Shown here in pieces: positions 1 through 5,869 of a DNA stretch of 5,977 nucleotides. Both the position numbers and the translations under genes were made by a program. Origin of the DNA: Bacteroidales bacterium (GTDB lineage Bacteria > Bacteroidota > Bacteroidia > Bacteroidales > UBA932); NCBI GenBank assembly GCA_017555925.1, contig JAFZFL010000184.1, forward strand, positions 1 through 5,977. Direction: 5' to 3'. The notes under the pieces were generated by a model. The model worked only from the letters and a program-made list of their open reading frames with translations, was not told where the DNA came from and did not search any database. The first letter of the stretch is position 1. Each line of letters begins with the position of its first letter.

Positions 1-44
1 CATTTGGTGTAACAAGTATATCATTATCTATTTATATTTATCAT

Positions 45-1247
45 ATGTTTAGAGTTTTCTTGTTGATATTATTGTCGGGTTGTATTTTTTCGTGTGCCAG
101 TACGGAGTCATCTGTAAATTCTTCTGTGGAGGTTATTAGGGTGGGAGAGAGCTTTGCCAATAAGGGTAATGTGAATTTGAGCAGGTATGCAACGTCAGTG
201 GAGTATATTCCATTGGAGACCTTGCCCCAGTCAGTGTTGACAAGTGTAAAGAGTTTGAGATTAAGGGTTTTGGGTGATAAAGTTTATATCTTTGATAAAA
301 ATGCAACTCTCGTCAAGCCAAAGTGGCCTGTACTCTGTTTTAACTCTACAGGTAAATTTATGCACTCGGTAGGAGTTTTAGGAAACTCCGAGAAGGAGTG
401 TATGAATATAAAGGATGTGATTGTAAATGATGTTACAGATGAGGTTATTATTGTTGATAGGGCAAAGTTCCTCTTCTATACTCCGGATGGAGAGTATAAA
501 AGAACTGCAGATGTGATACATAATGGACTGAGAATTGATGTTTACAGTTTTGGGGCGAACCGTTATGTGTATTTCAAAAGTCCCTCTCTTCTTGATGAGA
601 ATCAGTCTCATGATGTGATAGTCTTTTTGGACTCCCTTGGTAAATCATTATTCAAAAGAAGGATGCTCCGTATGATAGTAAGACAGAAAGCTTTCGGTAA
701 ATTCCCTGAACATGACGATTATAGAAGCTCGAGCCTCTACTCTTCAGAAAGTAATTTGACTCTCTATTCGTGTAAAGATTCCATTTATAGCATTAATCCA
801 ATAAATGGTGAGCTCCAGCTAAAATATTTTGTTGACTTTGGTGAATATGCAACAAAGAAATATGATGGGGCCCAATTATATTCACTGGCGGAAGGGTATT
901 TTGATACTGACGCTTTTATTGCAATGAAAGTTCTTTTTACAGCCTCTTCATTTCAAGATATGGATGAGCACTATAGATGGTCCAATGTGATTTATGACAA
1001 GGAAACAAAAACAACCACGACGTTAAAGTATAACTCAGATTATGGTATTGCAGGTTTTACCAATGATCTTGATGGCAGTATGCCGTTTTATCCAGCGTAC
1101 GTCAAAGATGGTAAAATGTATCAGATGCTGGATGCGATAGACTTTATTGAGTACGCAGAAATATCCAACTCTGCAAAGATGAAAGAGGTTGCAGCAACCC
1201 TTACCGAGGAGAGTAATCCTGTTATGGTGGTAGTGATGCTGAGGTAG
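45..1247 (+). CDS. 6-bladed beta-propeller family lipoprotein (BF3164-like)
   Basis: The 400-residue protein starts with a short hydrophobic signal with one basic residue (R3), then LSGC at residues 10-13, which fits a lipobox with C13 as lipidated cysteine. C17 (IFSC) is a second, poorer candidate. The mature N-terminus has the pattern typical of Bacteroidota 6-bladed beta-propeller lipoproteins: a short strand (VIRVGES), then a segment ending VEYIPLET (about residues 52-59), then strand-rich sequence with repeated 'VYIFDK', 'VIIVDR' and 'SIYSINP'-like blades. Such proteins are usually periplasmic or outer-membrane anchored, and their ligands are mostly unknown. ATG 45 is the first Met in frame. 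The frame stays open to the left edge, but the signal peptide beginning at Met1 supports this start. No Shine-Dalgarno is visible; the leader is AT-rich, as is common in this phylum. No SusC/SusD genes are in view, so its substrate cannot be inferred. The family call rests on recall of sequence pattern. Confidence 0.8.
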   Translation: MFRVFLLILLSGCIFSCASTESSVNSSVEVIRVGESFANKGNVNLSRYATSVEYIPLETLPQSVLTSVKSLRLRVLGDKVYIFDKNATLVKPKWPVLCFNSTGKFMHSVGVLGNSEKECMNIKDVIVNDVTDEVIIVDRAKFLFYTPDGEYKRTADVIHNGLRIDVYSFGANRYVYFKSPSLLDENQSHDVIVFLDSLGKSLFKRRMLRMIVRQKAFGKFPEHDDYRSSSLYSSESNLTLYSCKDSIYSINPINGELQLKYFVDFGEYATKKYDGAQLYSLAEGYFDTDAFIAMKVLFTASSFQDMDEHYRWSNVIYDKETKTTTTLKYNSDYGIAGFTNDLDGSMPFYPAYVKDGKMYQMLDAIDFIEYAEISNSAKMKEVAATLTEESNPVMVVVMLR

Positions 1248-1259
1248 TAGTGGTGCTGA
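1226..1259 (+). repeat. 17-bp tandem near-duplication across a stop codon
   Basis: GGTGGTAGTGATGCTGA (1226-1242) is followed directly by GGTAGTAGTGGTGCTGA (1243-1259), matching at 15 of 17 positions. The TAG stop of the beta-propeller gene (1245-1247) lies inside the second copy. A slipped-strand duplication is a plausible origin and could have set the present C-terminus, but this is inference. Confidence 0.6.
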
Positions 1260-1335
1260 CACTCACGTAGGGGGAACTGTCGGGAAGCTCTGTTACAAAT
1301 GTTGTTAAAGTATGGGAATTTTCCTTAAAAAAAGT

Positions 1336-1343
1336 TATCTTTG
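1336..1343 (+). promoter_or_regulatory. Bacteroidetes -7 promoter element for the DUF4831 gene
   Basis: TATCTTTG is an exact match to the Bacteroidetes -7 consensus TAnnTTTG and lies 31 bases before the ATG at 1375. No TTTG-like -33 element is found at the usual 19-21 base spacing. Transcription would start near 1350 and leave a leader of about 25 bases, so this gene can be transcribed apart from the upstream lipoprotein gene. Confidence 0.6.
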
Positions 1344-1362
1344 TCTCCAATGTGTAATTTTT

Positions 1363-1370
1363 TAAGGAGA
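1363..1370 (+). promoter_or_regulatory. Ribosome binding site of the DUF4831 gene
   Basis: TAAGGAGA lies 4 bases before ATG 1375 and is a near-perfect Shine-Dalgarno sequence. It fixes the start codon and stands out because the other genes in the window lack a clear one. Confidence 0.7.
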
Positions 1371-1374
1371 TATT

Positions 1375-2448
1375 ATGAAAACTTTTAAAAGTGTTTTGAT
1401 TTTGGCTGTTGCAATGTTGTTGGGTTTTGGAGCCAATGGTCAGATTCTTCAGAATGGCGTACCGGCTCCGGCAGGCGCAATTGTATATTCATTGCCAAGT
1501 ACTACAATATCTTTGAAGGTTACTGCTCTTCATGAGTCTTTTGTTGCAGGACCTTATGCAAAATATGCAGAGAAATATTTGGGTATTGAGGCCCGTACAG
1601 AGAGTAAGGATACGTATACTTTGGGAGAAATTGAGATGATTCCTTGCATAGAGGCAGATCCTTCTGTAAGAGTTGCGGTAAATTTGGGAACATCAAAGAA
1701 TGCCTCTGCAAACTTCTTGAACTTCTGTTCACAGGGTCTTATTATAACTTCCGACAGTTATACAGGTAAAGAGGCGCAGTGGCGTTTCCCTTCTGCTGCA
1801 GACAACAGTGAATTTGCATCTTCAGGTGCCACATCAAATCTCGACAGCAGGACAACTACATTGTATAAGAGTGTGAAGACAGCGTCGGGTCTTGAAAAGG
1901 TTCCGGTTCAACAGACTCAGGTTGTGGAGAAGAGTGTTGAACGTAAAGCGGAAGAGACTGCTGCCATGATTTTCAGATTGCGTCAGAAGAGACTGGATAT
2001 AATTACAGGTGATACAGATGCTACATATAGTGGAGAGGCTATGGCTGCAGCTATTGGTGAGATTACAAGATTGGAGCAGGAGTATTTGAGCCTCTTTATT
2101 GGCAAGAGTCTTGTAGATGAACAAACTGTGGTTTTTGATGTTGTTCCAAAGGCTGAGAATGGAGGAAATCAAATGTACATTGCTTTCAGATTGTCAGATA
2201 CCCAGGGCCTGGTTCCTGCTTCCAATATGAGCGGAAGGCCTATAGTGCTTGAATTGCAGCAGGATGGTACACAATCTGCAGGAGTTTCGGAGGTGGCAGC
2301 TTCGGCAAAGGGAAAGATCTATTACAGACAGCCTGCTACAATGTTGGTGAAACTTTTGGACGGACAGAAGCTTATTATGCAGAGCAGAGTGCCTGTGTAT
2401 CAGTTGGGCCAGACTTTGTCGTTCCCTGCAGATATAGCAGTAAAATAG
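1375..2448 (+). CDS. DUF4831 family secreted protein
   Basis: The 357-residue protein has a Sec signal peptide (K2, K5, hydrophobic residues 7-18, probable cleavage near ANG-Q at 22/23), so it should be periplasmic or envelope-located; there is no lipobox cysteine. The rest resembles the Bacteroidota family DUF4831. Its marks are the early 'IVYSLPSTTISLKVTA' strand segment (about 36-51), the 'GPYAKYAEKYLGI' motif (about 59-71), and a charged helical region at about 189-245 containing ERKAEETAAMIFRLR, ITGD and RLEQEYLSLFIGK. The C-terminal third (about 250-357) is beta-rich and includes 'IYYRQPATMLVKLLDG'. Length is normal for the family as I recall it. The molecular function of DUF4831 is unknown and neighbouring genes do not suggest one. 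The start is set by the signal peptide and a strong Shine-Dalgarno at 1363-1370. It ends 89 bases before pepD with no convincing terminator between them, so some read-through into pepD is possible. Confidence 0.82.
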   Translation: MKTFKSVLILAVAMLLGFGANGQILQNGVPAPAGAIVYSLPSTTISLKVTALHESFVAGPYAKYAEKYLGIEARTESKDTYTLGEIEMIPCIEADPSVRVAVNLGTSKNASANFLNFCSQGLIITSDSYTGKEAQWRFPSAADNSEFASSGATSNLDSRTTTLYKSVKTASGLEKVPVQQTQVVEKSVERKAEETAAMIFRLRQKRLDIITGDTDATYSGEAMAAAIGEITRLEQEYLSLFIGKSLVDEQTVVFDVVPKAENGGNQMYIAFRLSDTQGLVPASNMSGRPIVLELQQDGTQSAGVSEVAASAKGKIYYRQPATMLVKLLDGQKLIMQSRVPVYQLGQTLSFPADIAVK

Positions 2449-2488
2449 CGGCACAACGGCTGTGAAGCAAGCTGTCCGGAGCAGACCT

Positions 2489-2497
2489 TATAATTTG
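2489..2497 (+). promoter_or_regulatory. Possible -7 element for pepD
   Basis: TATAATTTG resembles the Bacteroidetes -7 consensus TAnnTTTG but the spacer between TA and TTTG is one base too long (or one too short if the second TA is used). It lies 40 bases before ATG 2538 in an A-rich leader. This is a near match, and no -33 element was found. Confidence 0.35.
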
Positions 2498-2537
2498 GTT
2501 ATAAACAATTAACAATAAAACATAAAACACTTAAAAT

Positions 2538-3995
2538 ATGAGTACAATTGCAGAGTTGAATCCACAGATTGTGTGGAAAAACTTTTATGAGTTAACAAAG
2601 ATTCCGCGCCCTTCAAAATTTGAGAATGAGGCTGCGCAATATATTTGTGATTTTGGTAAAAAACTTGGTCTTGAATCATTCAGAGATGAGATTGGTAATG
2701 TGATAATCCGTAAACCTGCAACTCCAGGCATGGAGGACAGAATGGGCATTATCCTTCAGGCACACGTTGATATGGTTCCTCAGAAGAATAATGATGTTGA
2801 GCACGATTTCAAGAAAGATCCTATCAAACCAAGAATAGTTGACAATATGGTTTATGCTACAGGTACAACACTTGGTGCAGACAATGGTTTGGGTTGTGCA
2901 GTTGCAATGGCAGTTCTTGAGTCAAATGATTTGATTCACGGTCCTATAGAGGTTCTTATCACTATTGATGAGGAGACCGGTATGACAGGTGCCCGTGCAT
3001 TGAAACCAGGCGTTCTTAATGGTGATATCCTTATTAACCTTGACTCTGAGACTGAGGGTGAGCTTTATGTAGGTTGTGCAGGAGGTCTTGACGGTTCTGC
3101 TGTATTCCAATATACTACTGAGGCTGTTCCTGCAGGTTATGTTGGCCAGAAACTTAATGTTAAAGGTCTTGTAGGCGGTCACTCTGGAATGGATATAGTT
3201 CTTTACCGTGCAAACGCAAACAAAGTTATGGCAAGAGCATTGCTTCCTCTTGTAAGGGATTTGGGAGCAAAACTTGTAAGCGTAGAGGGTGGAAATATGC
3301 GTAATGCAATACCTCGTGAGGCTGAGGCTCTAATTGCTCTTCCTGCAGACAAACTTGAGGCTGCTAAAGCTGCTGTGGCTAAAGTTGAGGCAGAGGTGAA
3401 AGTTGAGTATGCCGCTACAGATAAAGATGCCAAAGTATTCTTGGAGGATGCAGCAGTAGCTGGTGAGGCTATTTGTGATAAAGTTGCACTTGCTCTTTGC
3501 CGTGCATTATATGCTTGTCCTAATGGTGTTGAGAGAATGAGTGATGCTATGCCGGGTTTGGTTGAGACTTCAAACAATATGGCTATTGTAAAATCGGAGA
3601 ACGGTACAATTAAAGTACACTCTTTGATGAGAAGCTCTGTAGATACTGCTAAAGATGATTTGGCTGAGAGAATGCGCGCAGTATTTGAGTTGGCAGGTGC
3701 AGAGATTTCATTCTCTGGCGGATACTCTGGTTGGGCTCCTAATATGGCATCTCCAATTCTAAAAGAGATGAAAGCTGTTTATGAGAAACTTTATGGCAAA
3801 CAACCTGCTGTAATGGCTATCCATGCAGGTTTGGAGTGTGGTATCCTTGGCGGTACATATCCTAACTGGGATATGGTATCTTGTGGCCCTACAATCTTCT
3901 CTCCTCACTCACCAGATGAAAGAGTTGAGATTGATTCAGTAGGCAAATGGTGGGATTTTGTTGTTGAGGTTCTTAAAGAGGCTCCACGCAAATAA
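2538..3995 (+). CDS. pepD: Aminoacyl-histidine dipeptidase (PepD, peptidase M20C)
   Basis: A cytosolic metallo-dipeptidase (no signal peptide) that hydrolyses Xaa-His dipeptides such as carnosine and other unspecific dipeptides. It is 485 residues long, the usual size for PepD. The M20 di-metal site is complete: H76 and D78 in QAHVDMV, D115 in GTTLGADNGLG, catalytic E145 and metal ligand E146 in TIDEETGMTG, D169 in INLDSETEGE, and H457 in FSPHSPDERVEI. These align in order with the known PepD residues. The region around 185-390 is the inserted lid/dimerisation domain, including VGGHSGMDI (about 212-220). GGYSGWAPN (about 394-402) and HAGLECG (about 429-435) are family signatures. The start at MSTIAELNPQIVW matches the family N-terminus. 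No Shine-Dalgarno is present; the leader is A-rich, typical of Bacteroidota. A strong terminator follows at 4035-4078. Likely role: intracellular peptide catabolism in an amino-acid-using anaerobe. Confidence 0.96.
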   Translation: MSTIAELNPQIVWKNFYELTKIPRPSKFENEAAQYICDFGKKLGLESFRDEIGNVIIRKPATPGMEDRMGIILQAHVDMVPQKNNDVEHDFKKDPIKPRIVDNMVYATGTTLGADNGLGCAVAMAVLESNDLIHGPIEVLITIDEETGMTGARALKPGVLNGDILINLDSETEGELYVGCAGGLDGSAVFQYTTEAVPAGYVGQKLNVKGLVGGHSGMDIVLYRANANKVMARALLPLVRDLGAKLVSVEGGNMRNAIPREAEALIALPADKLEAAKAAVAKVEAEVKVEYAATDKDAKVFLEDAAVAGEAICDKVALALCRALYACPNGVERMSDAMPGLVETSNNMAIVKSENGTIKVHSLMRSSVDTAKDDLAERMRAVFELAGAEISFSGGYSGWAPNMASPILKEMKAVYEKLYGKQPAVMAIHAGLECGILGGTYPNWDMVSCGPTIFSPHSPDERVEIDSVGKWWDFVVEVLKEAPRK

Positions 3996-4034
3996 TCCCG
4001 AGATTATTCAGAACATATTGAATTGAATAACATA

Positions 4035-4078
4035 AAGCAAAACAGGGCGGCCCGGAAATGGCTGCCCTGTTTTTGCTT
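4035..4078 (+). terminator. Rho-independent terminator after pepD, possibly bidirectional
   Basis: The arms CAGGGCGGCC (4043-4052) and GGCTGCCCTG (4060-4069) form a 10-bp stem with one G-T wobble and a 7-base loop, followed by five T (4070-4074). An outer A-rich arm (AAGCAAAA, 4035-4042) can pair with TTTTTGCTT (4070-4078). Because the left flank is A-rich, the minus strand reads hairpin then TTTTGCTTT. It could therefore also stop transcripts from the convergent acyltransferase gene or from the minus-strand promoter match at 4125-4132. Confidence 0.9.
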
Positions 4079-4124
4079 AAATACGTTTGATTAATAATTG
4101 TTTGTTTACTCAAATTTTGTATTG

Positions 4125-4132
4125 CAAAGATA
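4125..4132 (-). promoter_or_regulatory. Orphan Bacteroidetes -7 element, minus strand
   Basis: CAAAGATA on the plus strand reads TATCTTTG on the minus strand, an exact TAnnTTTG match and the same octamer as the promoter at 1336-1343. No coding sequence lies downstream before the 4035-4078 hairpin. No -33 TTG at normal spacing was seen. It may drive a short untranslated RNA or be a chance match. Confidence 0.35.
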
Positions 4133-4269
4133 TATCCAATAATCAAAAAATAAGAATTTGAGAGTCTTATAATTCTTGCAGTTGGTGTAATTCAATATCT
4201 GATAATCAAGTAGTTACAATGGCGCGAATCTTTCACTTTCTTGCTATTGTTGTAATGTGCAGATAATCA
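4132..4269 (+). repeat. Spaced ATAATCA repeats
   Basis: ATAATCA occurs at 4139-4145, 4202-4208 and 4263-4269, with spacings of 63 and 61 bases. The first two lie in a longer match: ATATCCAATAATCAA (4132-4146) and ATATCTGATAATCAA (4195-4209), 13 of 15 identical. A fourth ATAATCA lies at 4383-4389, within the acyltransferase gene. The function is unknown and the match may be chance in AT-rich DNA. Confidence 0.4.
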
Positions 4270-4324
4270 GTATGTTATAACTCAGGCATCTTTGCTCTTT
4301 GTTAATCTGCTATAAATCAGTTAA

Positions 4325-5509
4325 TTATTGGTGCTTTAGAATATTTTCAATAAATTCGTAAAGTTTCATTGAGAGAACTGCTATAATCAGAATAATTGCA
4401 ATTGTCGCCATAACTGCAGGCCATCCCTGTGACAATGTATAGACCTCTTCCTTTATCATCCAGCTATACAGCAGATACATTATTGGGTAATGAATGATAT
4501 ATAGCGGGTATGACAACCTGCCAAGAAAAATGCTTATTGTATCAATCCTCTTGCCGTTTGTGTTTTGCAGAGCATTGCCGGCTCCTGCTCCCATTACTAT
4601 TATAAATGGAAAAATGAGGACTATTGTGCAGAATTCGTAAAGACCGTTCAAGCTAAAATTCTCCCCCACGCTAAGGAATGGAACTGAGAAAATAAGTATC
4701 ATGATTGCTGAGCTTGCAATGAATGCCAAAATTTTGGGAATTCCTTTCAATGAAGAGAAGCATCTGCACTTTGACTCTTTTGTGCCGTCAAATGCAAAAA
4801 GGCTCCGGCGTATTACCATTCCAACAGTGAACGGGAAGAGCATACGCAAAAGCCCGCCTGTAAAGTTCATTTTGTCAAGAGTCCAGCCAACTCCAATGCT
4901 TCCGTAGCCCGACATGTCTGTTATGGCAAAATATCCAAAAAGAAGGCCCAGAACAATGGCCGTAACCTTCAGCCATTTTGTGGAGAGTCTCCTGATTAGT
5001 AGAGCATATATTATGTTGCCAAGATACTCAAAGAAGAGTGACCAGCTCGGTCCGTTGAGAGGAAACATTTCGCCGTTACCCCTCACATCATTGCTGCATC
5101 CGGGAATCGCAGGAACAAGCAGCATACTCAACACAAAGGCAATCACTATATTGTACCAACTTGCGCTCTCTCCATTCCAGTTGCAGCAGCCTCCAATACA
5201 GAATGCCAAAGTTCCTATAATGGCACCTATAATCACCATAGGGTGGAGGCGTACAACTCTTCTCTTGAAGAATTTTCCTACAGACATTCCTTCCCATCTT
5301 GAGTCATAAGCATAACTTATTACAAATCCCGACAGCATGAAGAAGAAATCTACCGCAAGGTATCCATGGTTGAATGTCTTTATCACTCCATCTCCAGCTC
5401 CATTTGTAGCCTCAGCAAAGGCAAATCCCTCAAAAACATGATACCATACAACAAGAAGAGCAGCAACGCCGCGCAGGCCGTCGAGAATATTATAATGGGG
5501 TTTGTTCAT
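4325..5509 (-). CDS. Acyltransferase 3 family membrane protein (OafA/YrhL-like)
   Basis: The 394-residue polytopic inner-membrane protein matches the acyltransferase 3 family, which transfers acetyl or other acyl groups to carbohydrates such as O-antigen, capsule or peptidoglycan. Visible hallmarks are the N-terminal LDGLRGVAALLVVWYH (R13 and the conserved H24), HGYLAVDFFFMLSGFVISY (about 48-66), the cytoplasmic basic stretch KFFKRRVVRLHP (about 79-90), GPSWSLFFEYLGN (about 153-165) and GRLSYPLYIIHYPIMY (about 330-345). About ten hydrophobic segments run through the protein, the last at about 363-384, and length is normal for a stand-alone enzyme without a fused SGNH domain. Start: Met1 directly precedes the conserved motif, with an A-rich leader and no clear Shine-Dalgarno. 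It converges on pepD and stands alone, with no glycan biosynthesis genes in view, so acceptor and acyl group cannot be predicted. A minus-strand promoter match lies upstream. Confidence 0.93.
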   Translation of the reverse strand: MNKPHYNILDGLRGVAALLVVWYHVFEGFAFAEATNGAGDGVIKTFNHGYLAVDFFFMLSGFVISYAYDSRWEGMSVGKFFKRRVVRLHPMVIIGAIIGTLAFCIGGCCNWNGESASWYNIVIAFVLSMLLVPAIPGCSNDVRGNGEMFPLNGPSWSLFFEYLGNIIYALLIRRLSTKWLKVTAIVLGLLFGYFAITDMSGYGSIGVGWTLDKMNFTGGLLRMLFPFTVGMVIRRSLFAFDGTKESKCRCFSSLKGIPKILAFIASSAIMILIFSVPFLSVGENFSLNGLYEFCTIVLIFPFIIVMGAGAGNALQNTNGKRIDTISIFLGRLSYPLYIIHYPIMYLLYSWMIKEEVYTLSQGWPAVMATIAIILIIAVLSMKLYEFIENILKHQ

Positions 5510-5592
5510 TTTTCAGTCTTATTTGCCCATATAAGGTTACACTCATCGTTTTTATAATCCGGTTCTGTAAATGAAATGCAGAACAAAGAATT

Positions 5593-5600
5593 CAAAGTTA
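5593..5600 (-). promoter_or_regulatory. -7 promoter element for the acyltransferase gene
   Basis: CAAAGTTA reads TAACTTTG on the minus strand, an exact match to TAnnTTTG, 83 bases upstream of the acyltransferase start. Transcription would begin near 5586 and give a leader of roughly 75 bases. No -33 element was identified. Confidence 0.5.
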
Positions 5601-5664
5601 AAAAATATCTCTGGAAAAATCTAACGAATGAGGGGAAATAATGATGGCGGCACTGGTGTTCAAT

Positions 5665-5683
5665 GACTTATGAGGACTTATGA
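5665..5683 (+). repeat. Direct repeat GACTTATGA x2, 10-bp period
   Basis: GACTTATGA occurs at 5665-5673 and again at 5675-5683, exactly one base apart, giving a 10-base period close to a DNA helical turn. This is a plausible layout for paired protein-binding sites upstream of the integrase. Confidence 0.6.
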
Positions 5684-5709
5684 TGAAAGTCTCGCCGATG
5701 CAAAAGTGC

Positions 5710-5729
5710 AAGGAAATGAAAGGTAATGA
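5710..5729 (+). repeat. Tandem direct repeat AAGGWAATGA x2, 10-bp period
   Basis: AAGGAAATGA (5710-5719) is followed directly by AAGGTAATGA (5720-5729), with one mismatch. It shares the ATGA end and the 10-base period with the repeat pair at 5665-5683; ATGA begins at 5670, 5680, 5716 and 5726. Confidence 0.6.
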
Positions 5730-5755
5730 GAGCGAACGGTTTTCAAATCATTACC
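5722..5755. repeat. Inverted repeat GGTAATGA / TCATTACC
   Basis: GGTAATGA (5722-5729) and its exact reverse complement TCATTACC (5748-5755) are separated by 18 bases. The left arm overlaps the second unit of the tandem repeat. No T-run follows, so it does not look like a terminator. A dimeric protein-binding site or part of a recombination site is possible. Confidence 0.55.
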
Positions 5756-5841
5756 CGCTAACGAAGTAAGTTTATAGGTCGTTGGAGTTTATTTCTACTC
5801 TCTGCCGCATTCTGCATAACAGTGTACAACTCGCTGATAAC

Positions 5842-5849
5842 TAATTTTG
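5842..5849 (+). promoter_or_regulatory. -7 promoter element for the integrase gene
   Basis: TAATTTTG matches TAnnTTTG exactly and lies 20 bases before the integrase ATG at 5870. Transcription would start near 5856, leaving a leader of about 14 bases with an A-rich, Shine-Dalgarno-poor sequence. No -33 element was identified. Confidence 0.5.
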
Positions 5850-5869
5850 TAACCAAAAAGAATTGGATT

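Larger units (their letters stand above)
4081..4324. other. Intergenic region between convergent genes
   Basis: This AT-rich gap lies between the pepD terminator and the 3' end of the acyltransferase gene. I see no open reading frame of note, tRNA or rRNA. It contains an exact minus-strand -7 promoter match (4125-4132) and three copies of an ATAATCA motif. No clear terminator follows the acyltransferase stop on the minus strand, so the hairpin at 4035-4078 may serve both genes. Confidence 0.6.
5510..5869. other. Intergenic region spanning the probable chromosome/mobile element junction
   Basis: This 360-base stretch separates the divergently transcribed acyltransferase and integrase genes. 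The left part holds the acyltransferase leader and its -7 match. The right part (about 5620-5849) holds clustered direct and inverted short repeats and the integrase promoter match. Several tiny reading frames exist: 5641-5673 (10 codons, starts MMAALVF), 5670-5726 (18 codons) and 5680-5769 (29 codons, starts MMKVSPM). None is convincing as a gene. Confidence 0.55.

Noticed and set aside
1834..2172. 112-codon minus-strand reading frame inside the DUF4831 gene
   Set aside because: It is antisense to the conserved helical region, and its Cys/Ser/Leu-rich product looks like non-coding translation.
2449..2490. Possible terminator between the DUF4831 gene and pepD
   Set aside because: Only 3-4 bp stems (for example CACA/TGTG) can be formed and no T-run follows, so it is not credible as a terminator.
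3203..3577. 124-codon minus-strand reading frame inside pepD
   Set aside because: It lies wholly within a confidently assigned pepD with intact catalytic motifs, and its Ala/Ser/Thr-rich product has no recognisable domain. It is a shadow of pepD codon composition.
4914..5309. 131-codon plus-strand reading frame opposite the acyltransferase
   Set aside because: It is antisense to the conserved first half of the acyltransferase, has no recognisable motif and no ribosome binding site.
5527..5536. CCATATAAGG, a match to the eukaryotic CArG box, in the acyltransferase leader
   Set aside because: The SRF/MADS system does not exist in bacteria. The match is a near-palindromic AT-rich decamer with no known relevance here.
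5366..5557. 63-codon plus-strand reading frame across the start of the acyltransferase
   Set aside because: It mostly overlaps the conserved acyltransferase N-terminus on the other strand, and there is no independent support for it.
5670..5726. 18-codon reading frame starting MRTYDESL between the acyltransferase and integrase
   Set aside because: It is very short, overlaps another tiny frame in this segment, and the segment is better explained by DNA repeats. No ribosome binding site is visible.
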